A stretch of 64,000 bases of DNA from Nitrospira sp. GTDB lineage: Bacteria > Nitrospirota > Nitrospiria > Nitrospirales > Nitrospiraceae. This document shows positions 35,838-44,700 of the stretch, in pieces. Numbering within the stretch: the first letter of the stretch is position 1; every line of letters starts with the position of its first letter. Position numbers and translations under genes: made by a program. Under the pieces are notes generated by a model. It made no database searches. It saw nothing but the letters and a program-made list of their open reading frames with translations, and was not told the origin of the DNA. The DNA is taken from positions 1 to 64,000 of the forward strand of contig JAFEBI010000007.1 in NCBI GenBank assembly GCA_018242725.1, given 5' to 3'.

Positions 35838-36908
35838 TCATCCGATCCATGTTGGGTAGTCGCTGTACCCGTCTGCGCCGCCTCCATAGAGTCGATTGAA
35901 ATTCACCTCATTCAGTGGGGTCTGCTTGGCAAAGCGCTCGACCAGATCGGGATTGGCGATGTACGGCCGACCGTAGACGATGGCGTCAGCGGCTCCTCGT
36001 CCGACCGTCGATTCACCACTTTCGCGGGTGTAGCCGCCGTTACTCATGAGGATGCCTTGGAAATACTGTCGAGCGACCTTCAAGATAGCTTGCTCCGGAG
36101 GCAACGTGTGGTTCTCATGCCGGATTTCGAGGAAAGCTATCTTGCGGCGGCTTAACTCTTGAGCCACATAGGTGACGAGGGCTTCAGGCTGGCTCTCGTG
36201 CATATCGTTATACGGGACGAGAGGTGAGATCCGCACCGCGACACGTCCGGCTCCCCAGACGCTGATAGCGGCATCGGTGACATCCAATAAAAATCGAGCA
36301 CGATTGGGAATGGATCCTCCGTAGGCATCCGTGCGCGTGTTCACGATATCGCGGAGAAAGGTATCGATCAAATATCCGTGGGCACCGTGGATTTGTACCC
36401 CGTCAAAACCAGCCTGTTTAGCGTTCCGGGAAGCGAGACGAAACATCTCCACATAGCGTGGGATTTCCTCGGTGCGGAGTGCGCGAGGGATTTCATAGGG
36501 CTTGTCACCCTGAGGGGTATGGGTCATCTCGTTGCGGATCGCTTTGGCGCTGCTGGCCACCGGCTGCTCGCCGTCGTTCAACAACGAATGCGCGGCGCGA
36601 CCAGGATGCCAGATCTGCATGAAGATACGACCTCCTTTGGCGTGGACCGCCTCCGTCACGCGTTTCCAGCCGGCCACGTGCACCGGGCTATAGATCCCAC
36701 CTTCACCCATGAAGGCGCACGCGTGAGCATCTACCATGGTGCATTCCGTCATCATGATGGCGCTCGAGGCGCGTTGTGAATAGTAGTCGACCATCATGTC
36801 GTTAGGAATGTGAGTCAATCCAGCTCGCGCACGAGTAAGGGGTGCCATGACGATGCGGTTGGGTACAAGGAGTTCTCCAACTTGGAGCGGTGTGAACAAT
36901 GTGGGCAT
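35838..36908 (-). CDS. nemA: Old Yellow Enzyme family NADH:flavin oxidoreductase (NemA-like)
   Basis: The 356-aa protein begins TLFTPLQVGELLVPNRIVMA, with PLTRARAG following, and contains GVQIHGAHGYLIDTFLRDIV, YGGSIPNRARFLLDV and a C-terminal GRGAADAIVYGRPYIANPDL. These are typical of the FMN-binding TIM-barrel ene-reductases such as N-ethylmaleimide reductase. It reduces activated alkenes or nitro compounds with NAD(P)H. Length is normal for the family. Transcribed alone. Confidence 0.92.
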   Translation of the reverse strand: MPTLFTPLQVGELLVPNRIVMAPLTRARAGLTHIPNDMMVDYYSQRASSAIMMTECTMVDAHACAFMGEGGIYSPVHVAGWKRVTEAVHAKGGRIFMQIWHPGRAAHSLLNDGEQPVASSAKAIRNEMTHTPQGDKPYEIPRALRTEEIPRYVEMFRLASRNAKQAGFDGVQIHGAHGYLIDTFLRDIVNTRTDAYGGSIPNRARFLLDVTDAAISVWGAGRVAVRISPLVPYNDMHESQPEALVTYVAQELSRRKIAFLEIRHENHTLPPEQAILKVARQYFQGILMSNGGYTRESGESTVGRGAADAIVYGRPYIANPDLVERFAKQTPLNEVNFNRLYGGGADGYSDYPTWIG

Positions 36909-37316
36909 CGGACGTTCCTTTGAATCGAAGGTGAATCGGCTTGAGCAGAACTTATAAGTGGGATGGGGCGGGAGTCAACCGATCATTGACTGCTCTCAGG
37001 TCTTCCGGTGAATTCGCTCGGTCAGCTCTTCATACACAGATCGCCGGTGTCTTACGGCCATGAAGAGGGAGGATGCGTATCTTGCACTCGTTGGATGGGA
37101 TGTGGACCCAATAGCAAATGCATTAGTGTGGATAAGACCCCGTGATAAATAGTCCTTGAGTTGCAACTCATTGAAACAAAGGTGGTAAGGCGTATTGTTC
37201 GCGGATTATTGTGACATGTTAAACAGGCACAAACTTTTCGAACCGGTTCTTAGGCTGAGCGGTCTAAACACAGTTCGGACGCCATCTCGACTGGCCCCAG
37301 AGAATATGGACCCGAC
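36909..37316. other. Intergenic region, no gene seen
   Basis: About 400 bp between the divergent oxidoreductase and the decayed membrane-protein gene. It is AT-richer than its surroundings. I found no RNA gene, hairpin terminator or clear promoter. Confidence 0.4.
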
Positions 37317-38046
37317 GTGAGCGTAAGTCGCAAAGAGTTAAACAGACCAGACCACAACCGTATGCGCCGGTTCTCGCTCGCCATGGTACTACTACTTAGC
37401 TACTCCATCGCAGGACTATCGCTGGAACCCGATCATGCCTTTGAGCTTATCGGGATTCCATTACGCCTCTCTCATCCCCAATTGCTACCCTATGTATTGC
37501 TTGCGGCCGCAATCTATGGGCTCCTTTGATATTACTACTATTTCATATTGCTGACGAAAACACCCTATGCAGTTCGTCGGGATCTCCTAAACAAACTTGT
37601 CCACCATATCCACCATGCGAGATGGACCCAAGATGGTGCAGCTTCATTCCTTCGGCGTATATTATGGCCCGATTGAATTTGAACTCGAGCCAGAGCGTCC
37701 ATGGATGTATAAGCGTAACCGCAAAGAAGGGGAATCGGAACCAGGACATGACACACCCGGCGCTTGGTCGGTCACATGTGACAAGAATGGCGTTCCTACC
37801 ATGCCGGAGGAAGGGGTGGCATTTCAGAAAGACTTGCAGGTGCTATTCCCGCCTTTCGCTGGTGGCCGAATTTGGACAAGGTGGAATTATGAGTCTTCTG
37901 ATCTACCCATGCGAGTTCGACTCCATGTTCTGATTCCCAATCGGTGCAGATTGGCGGCGGTATTTGAAGACCTAGATTACTTTGCGCCTATCTGGGTGAA
38001 CGTTTTGGCAGTTATTGCATTCGCGTTGCATCGGCTTGGAGCATAA
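37317..38046 (+). pseudogene. Decayed membrane-protein gene with in-frame stop and frameshift
   Basis: Frame 1 from 37317 encodes 70 aa with two hydrophobic stretches (FSLAMVLLLSYSIAGLSL, LLPYVLLAAAIYGLL) and ends at TGA 37527. The same frame then reads on as coding-like sequence (FILLTKTPYAVRRDLLNKLV), until near 37665. From about 37630 another frame is coding-like (GVYYGPIEFELEPERPWMYK to APIWVNVLAVIAFALHRLGA, stop at 38044-38046). A nonsense mutation plus a one-base shift in one ancestral ~240-aa membrane protein explains this. Two separate short genes are the alternative. Confidence 0.5.
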
Positions 38047-38727
38047 ATGTCTTGTGTAAGGTGAAGTTCCTCGATTACAGCCGAACATTCGACCAGCATA
38101 TGTCGCGGCACTCGCCGACGCAGAACCAGAGTGTTAGCTGACCTTGGAAGGGCGATAGAAGATGTGACTAAGTGCGGTCATCATAATGGTTCTAGGGACA
38201 AGTCTTCTTTTGTGAGGAATGATTAAGGGGTCGGATACTGTTTGAAAGAGGGCCTATTAGGCGACCGTCTAGTGCCGGTGCATGTATGGTGCTTGCCGCG
38301 CCAGTTCGTAGAAGAAGTCGGCAGCTTTCAGAAATGTGTGCAATGTGTGCATGGAGGCGGGGAGTTGCGCGGCAGTGGCCAGGACAACGCCGAGGAGGTT
38401 ATTTCGTCCCATGGCGATTGGCGTTCAGGTCGAAAGTGAGATGGGACGGTCTTGAAGACACCATGAAGCTTGGACGATGGAGCGTATCCGATCGGATAAA
38501 GATTGTATCTAAAAGTGGACAGATGTTGTGTAGAAATTCTGCAATGAGCAGCCCAGGAACTTCGTGATTTTGCCGAGAGACTGTCCAACTATGGAACAGT
38601 CCTGATCAGAATTAATGCGGAAGCAATAATTTCTTAAAGAAAGAAAGGTTTCAAATCCCCGGAGAGGAGTATGGTATGCAAGGTGCAATGATGGCGGTAC
38701 ACTCAACGACCGTCGAAGAAACTTCAC
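38047..38727. other. Intergenic region left of the Tc toxin locus
   Basis: About 680 bp with no accepted gene. It contains the left copy of an imperfect repeat (38301-38421) also found right of the toxin genes. Near the end lies a strong GGAGAGGAG site at 38661-38669 followed by ATG 38676 of a short ORF in a different frame from the toxin gene. Low GC in 38480-38650 could hold the toxin promoter, but no consensus hexamer pair was identified. Confidence 0.45.
38301..38421. repeat. Left imperfect direct repeat flanking the Tc toxin locus
   Basis: The segment shares blocks such as GAAGAAGT-GGC, GCTTTCAG, AATGTG, GGGGAGTTG and CAGGAC in the same order with 55962-56070. Both copies have the same orientation. 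On the - strand both can be read as related peptides (GVVLATAAQLPAS and GVVLTAAAQLPTS), so they may be remnants of one small gene. Confidence 0.6.
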
Positions 38728-38798
38728 GTGATGAAGTCGCCGGAAAAAGCACTACCGACATCAGGGGCTGCAACTGGGTCACAAGCGGACCAAGGTAG
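38676..38798 (+). other. Short ORF with strong SD overlapping the toxin start
   Basis: ATG 38676 lies 6 bp after GGAGAGGAG and opens a 40-codon ORF (MQGAMMAVHSTTVEETSRDE...) that ends at 38796-38798, about 65 bp inside the TcB frame. It may be a leader ORF that couples translation, or the true N-terminus of the toxin separated by an indel. Confidence 0.4.
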
Positions 38799-41700
38799 CC
38801 AGGGTAACTTTCGCGTCGCCGCGCCCTCGCTGTCGCTTCCGAAGGGAGGCGGGGCGATTCAGGGGCTGGGCGAAAAGTTCGCCTCGAATCCGGTCACCGG
38901 TACGGGGTCGCTGTCGGTTCCGATTGCCATTTCACCAGGTCGCTCCGGTTTCGGCCCGCAGCTGTCTCTCTCCTACGATTCGGGCGCCGGCAATGGACCG
39001 TTCGGTTTTGGCTGGACTCTGTCGTTGCCTGCCATCACGAGAAAAACGGACAAGGGCTTGCCGCAGTACAACGACGCGGCAGAGTCCGATGTGTTCATTT
39101 TGTCCGGCGCCGAAGACCTCGTGCCAGTTCTCACTCAAACACAGAATGAGCAATGGGGACCAGAGTCTGTGCCAGATCGCACGGTTGACGGGACGACCTA
39201 TCGAATTCGCCGCTACCGGCCGCGTATTGAAGGATTGTTTTCGCGCATTGAGCGATGGAGCAACCTTGCAGATCCTGCCGACGTCTTTTGGCGTTCCATT
39301 TCGAAAGGCAACATCACGACTTGGTACGGCAAGAGCTCAGAGAGCCGCATTCAAGATCCAGAAGACCTCACGCGCATATTTAGTTGGTTGATCTGCGAGA
39401 GTCATGACGACAAGGGTAACGCCATTGTCTACGAGTACAAGAAGGAGAATTCCGACGGCATCCTTACGGCTCAAGCGCACGAACGAAACCGAACGGATAC
39501 CAGCCGTTCGAGCAATCGTTACCTGAAACATATTCACTATGGAAACCGTGTTCCCTATTTCCCGCTACTGGCTCCAAACCAACCCCTACCCATGCCGCCG
39601 TCAGAGTGGCTCTTCGAGCTCGTGTTCGATTACGGCGAGCATGACGCTGATAAACCGACTCCGCACGAAACTAATCAAAGTTGGCCAGTACGCCTCGATC
39701 CATTTTCCACCTATCGAGCAGGCTTCGAAGTTCGAACATACCGTTTGTGCCAGCGCGTGCTCATGTTTCATCATTTTTCTGATGAGTTGCCGCACCAAGA
39801 TTATCTTGTGCGATCCACCGACTTCACCTATGCCTACGAGGCGAATCCGGCAGACGTGAGCACCCCGATCTTTTCGTGTCTCGACTCCGTGACGCAATCG
39901 AGTTATCGATTACAGAGCGATCAAACCTATCTCAAGAAGTCTCTGCCTCCGTTGGAATTCGAATACACGAAGCCTGTGGTTGATGAAGCGGTTCAGGAAG
40001 CCGGCTCCGAGAGTGTCGAGAATCTTCCGTATGGATTCGATGGAAGTGCCTATCAATGGGTGGATCTCGACGGAGAAGGCCTGTCGGGGGTGCTCATCAG
40101 GCAGGCGGAGGGCTGGTTCTACAAACGCAACCTGAGTCCGGTCAACAACAAAGTGGATGGGAGCGGTGTGGTTGTGAGTCTCGGCGCCATCGAGCAGGTG
40201 GCAGTGATGCCGTCGGCAGTGGGGGCGGGCAGTCAGTTTCTCGATCTCGCAGGCGATGGTCAGCTGGATCTCGTTGGGATGGCGGGGCCGACGCCAGGAT
40301 TTTACGAACGGACTGAGGAGGAAGGGTGGAACTCATTCCGGACGTTCTCGTCCTTGCCCGTGCTTGACTGGAGCGATCCTAATCTGAGGTTCGTCGATCT
40401 GACCGGGGACGGCCACGCGGATATTCTCATCACCGAGGACGAGGCGCTGTGTTGGTATCCTTCACTGGCTGAGGAGGGGTTCGGAACACGAGAGAGAGTT
40501 CAGCAGGCGCTCAATGAAGAGAGTGGTCCTCGGCTGATGTGTGCCGATGAGAAGGAATCGATTTATCTGGCCGATCTGTCCGGGGATGGCCTGACCGACC
40601 TGGTGCGTATCCGAAACGGAGAGATCTGCTATTGGCCCAACCTGGGCTATGGCCGATTCGGCGCCAAGGTGACCATGGACAATACTCCTTGGTTCGATGC
40701 GCCCGACCTGTTCGATCAACGCCGCATTCGCCTGGCCGATATCGACGGCAGCGGGGTGACCGATGTGGTCTATCTCGGTGCAGACGGCGTCTCCCTCTAC
40801 TTCAATCAATCCGGCAACAGCTGGAGTCGGGCGCACCAACTGCCAGCCTTTCCCGCCATCGATGACCTCGCTTCTGTGCAAGTTGTCGATCTCTTGGGCA
40901 ATGGCACAGCCTGTCTGGTGTGGTCTTCGCCGCTGCCTGAGGCAGCGCATACGCTGCGCTACATCGATTTGATGGGTGGGCAGAAGCCGCATCTGCTGAT
41001 CAAGTCGGTCAATAATCTCGGTGCGGAGACGCTGGTAAGTTATGCACCATCAACTAAATGTTATCTCCTCGACAAACTCTCAGGCCGACCGTGGATCAGC
41101 AAGATTCCGTTCCCGGTCCATGTCGTGGAGCGCGTCGAAACCTATGACCGTATCAGCCGCAACCGCTTTGTCAGCCGCTACGCCTATCATCATGGGTACT
41201 TCGACGGGACCGAGCGGGAATTTCGCGGCTTCGGCATGGTGGAGCAGTGGGACACGGAAGATTTCGCGGCTCTCAGCGAAAGCCAAGCCTTCCTCACCGG
41301 CGACAATATCGACGAATCGTCTCATGTGCCACCAGTCCTCACCAAGACCTGGTTCCACACGGGAGTCCACATCAAGCGAGAGCAGGTCTCCAATTACTTT
41401 GCTGGGTTACTGGACGAACAGGATGTCGGCGAATATTACCGTGAGCCGGGGTTGGGCGATGAAGAGGCGAAATCGCTGCTTCTTGACGATACGGTCTTAC
41501 CAGTAGGTCTGACGCTGGAAGAAGAACGCGAGGCTTGTCGCTCTCTGAAGGGGGCCATGCTGCGCCAGGAGGTCTATGCGCTGGATGGCACGGAAAAAGA
41601 ACCCCATCCCTACGTTGTCACCGAGCAGAATTTCACGATTCGTATGCTGCAGCCGGAGGTAGAGAACCGGCATGCCGTCTTTTTCACCCATGCCCGTGAA

Positions 41701-44700
41701 GCACTGACGTACCAATATGAGCGCAATTCGGATGATCCCCGCATCGGCCAGGCGTTGACGTTGGAGGTCGATGAGTTTGGGAATGTGCTCAAGTCCGCCG
41801 CCGTTGGCTATGGACGGCGACAGTCGGACGTCTCGCTACCGATAGAAGATCAAGCCAAACAGTCGCAGACCTTTATTACGTACAGCGAGAACCGATTCGC
41901 CAACCAGATCGATGACGAGGATGTCTATCGCACGCCGCTGCCCTGTGAGGCACGAACCTACGAATTGACCGGACTCACATTGGCAATCGGGCAATGCCGA
42001 TTCATGTTCGATGAATTGTCAACGAAGGCAAGTGAGGCTTCGGAGATTCCCTATGAGGACGCGCCTTCAGAAGGAATTGAGCGGCGTCTGATCGAACAGG
42101 TCAGAACCCTCTATCGGCCCAACGATCTGGGACTCTCACGAAACGATGCACTGGCACTCTTGCCGTTGGGCCAGGTGGAGTCGCTGGCACTGCCGGGCGA
42201 GAGCTACAAGTTGGCCTTCACGCCAGGTCTGGTCGGCCAGGTCTACGGTGCAAGAATCCCAGATGAAAGGTTCCAAATAGAAGGCCGCTATGTGCACAGC
42301 GAGGGCGACGCCAACTGGTGGATTCCGTCCGGGCGCGCATTCTTCTCAACGGATGCGAGTGCTGATCCAGCAATGGAGTTGGACGAGGCAACGAATCATT
42401 TCTTTGTGACCCGGCGTATCCGCGACCCGTTTCATCGCGTCGATTTCAACACGGAGAGTATCGTCGACTATGACTCACATGATTTGATGGTAATTCAAAC
42501 GCGTGATGCTCTGGGCAATGTGATGAGCGCTCGCCACGATTACCGCGTGCTCCAGCCAAGTCTGCTGACTGATCCCAACGGCAATCGCAACGAAGTAGTC
42601 TTCGACACCTTCGGTATGGTTGTCGGTACGGCGGTGATGGGGAAAGAGACGAAGAACGAAGGCGATAGCCTCACCGGCTTTACTCCGGATTTGGACGAAA
42701 CCACGGTGCTCGCCCATCTGAACGATCCGCTGGCGGATCCACATGCGATTCTCCAAGGTGCCACGACGCGCCTGCTGTACGACCCGTTCGCCTACTATCG
42801 AACAAAAGATCAGCCGGCCCCACAACCAGGGGTCGCTTATGCCCTGGCTCGGGAAACGCACCAGGCCGATCTGGCGGTCGGCACGCAAACCAAGGTGCAG
42901 CACTCGTTCTCCTATTCGGATGGATTTGGTCGGGCGATTCAAAAAAAGATTCAGGCAGAGCCGGGCGCGGTGGTGGAGGGCGGTCCAGTCATCAGTCCAC
43001 GCTGGGTGGGGAGCGGGTGGACAGTGTTCAACAACAAGGGAAAACCAGTTCGGCAGTTCGAGCCGTACTTCAGCGCGACGCATGCGTTCGAGTTCGATGT
43101 GCGAGTCGGCGTGAGCCCGATTGTGTTCTATGATCCGCTGCAACGCGGGGTTGCGACCCTGAATCCAAACCATACCTGGCAAAAAGTGGTTTTCGATCCC
43201 TGGCGGCAGGAAACCTGGGACGTCAACGACACGTTGCTGCTCAACCCAGTTGATGATCTTCATGTCGCCGACTATTTTCGTCGATTGGATCCAGACAAAT
43301 ATCTACCTACTTGGTACAGCGCGCGCATCGATGGTGCGATGGGAGTGCAAGAGCAGGTAGCGGCGCAAAAGACCGAGACTCACGCCAACACCCCCTCAGT
43401 GGCACACATGGATTCTCTTGGTCGCACATTTCTCACGATTGCGCACAATCGTGTCGCTCGTAACGGTGGCCCTCTCGCCGATGAGTTCTATCGAACCAGC
43501 ATTGTCTATGACGTAGAAGGCAACCAGCGTCAGGTGATTGATGCCAAGGACCGGGTCGTGATGCGGTACGACTACGACCTGCTCAGTACGTCGATTCACT
43601 CCGCCAGTATGGATGCGGGGGAACGGTGGATGCTCAACGATGTGGCTGGCCAGCCGATGCGGGCCTGGGACGCACGGGGGCATGAATTCAGAACCGAGTA
43701 CGACCAATTGCACCGTCCGGTACGCCAGTTTGTGCGTGGTACGGATGTAAACGAATCAGACCCTCGTGTGCTGAATCGAGACGTGCTGTTCGGAAAGGTC
43801 GAGTATGGTGAGGGCCAACCGAATGATGTCGCACTGAATTTTCGCACGCGAACCTACAAGAGCTATGACAATGCCGGTGTCGGTACGAATGGTGCGTACG
43901 ACTTTAAGGGCAACTTGTTGCGCGGAACCCGTCAGCTCGCCGCTGATTACAAAGGGGTGCCTGACTGGTCAACGACGATAGATCTCGAACCGCAAATCTT
44001 TACCAGTAGCACTGTCTATGATGCTCTGAATCGGCCTCTCAGCCTGATGTCGCCGGACAACAGCGAGATTGCACCGACCTATAACGAAGCCAATCTGCTG
44101 GAACAGATTCAGACTAGACTCCGCAGAGCTGTCGAGTGGACAACCTTTGTAGAAGATATCGACTATAACGCCAAGGGACAACGGGAATCGATTCGGTACG
44201 GGAATTCAGTCGAGACGACCTATGGCTACGATCCGCTCACGTTTCAATTGATCAATTTGAAAACTACTCGAAGCGCCAACGGTGATTTGCAGAACCTCTC
44301 GTATACCTACGATCCAACGGGCAACATCACCTATATCAAAGATGTCGCGCAGCAAACCATCTTCTTTGCCAACACCAAGATTACTCCCGATGCTAACCAT
44401 ACCTACGACGCGATTTATCAACTGATCCGATCCACCGGCCGCGAACATATCGGCCAAGTCGGGCAGGTGGATCATAGCGATCCACCCATCCATCCGCTGC
44501 CGCATCCGAACGACGGCGAAGCCATGCGGCCCTATACCGAGCAATATGAATATGACCTGGTGGGGAACATTCTCGCCATGATTCACCAGGCCAACGGAGG
44601 AAGTTGGACGCGGCACTATCAATACGCCACCGACAGTAATCAGCTGTTGGCGACGAGCATGCCTGGCGACGATCCGGATGGTCCTTACAGCGGAACGTAT

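Noticed and set aside
37526..37933. 135-codon + strand frame overlapping the decayed membrane-protein gene
   Set aside because: Its product (Cys/Ser-rich, irregular) lacks coding character; the two other frames explain the region better.
42475..43263. 262-codon - strand frame inside the TcB gene
   Set aside because: Antisense to conserved RHS/TcB sequence and without a recognisable product.
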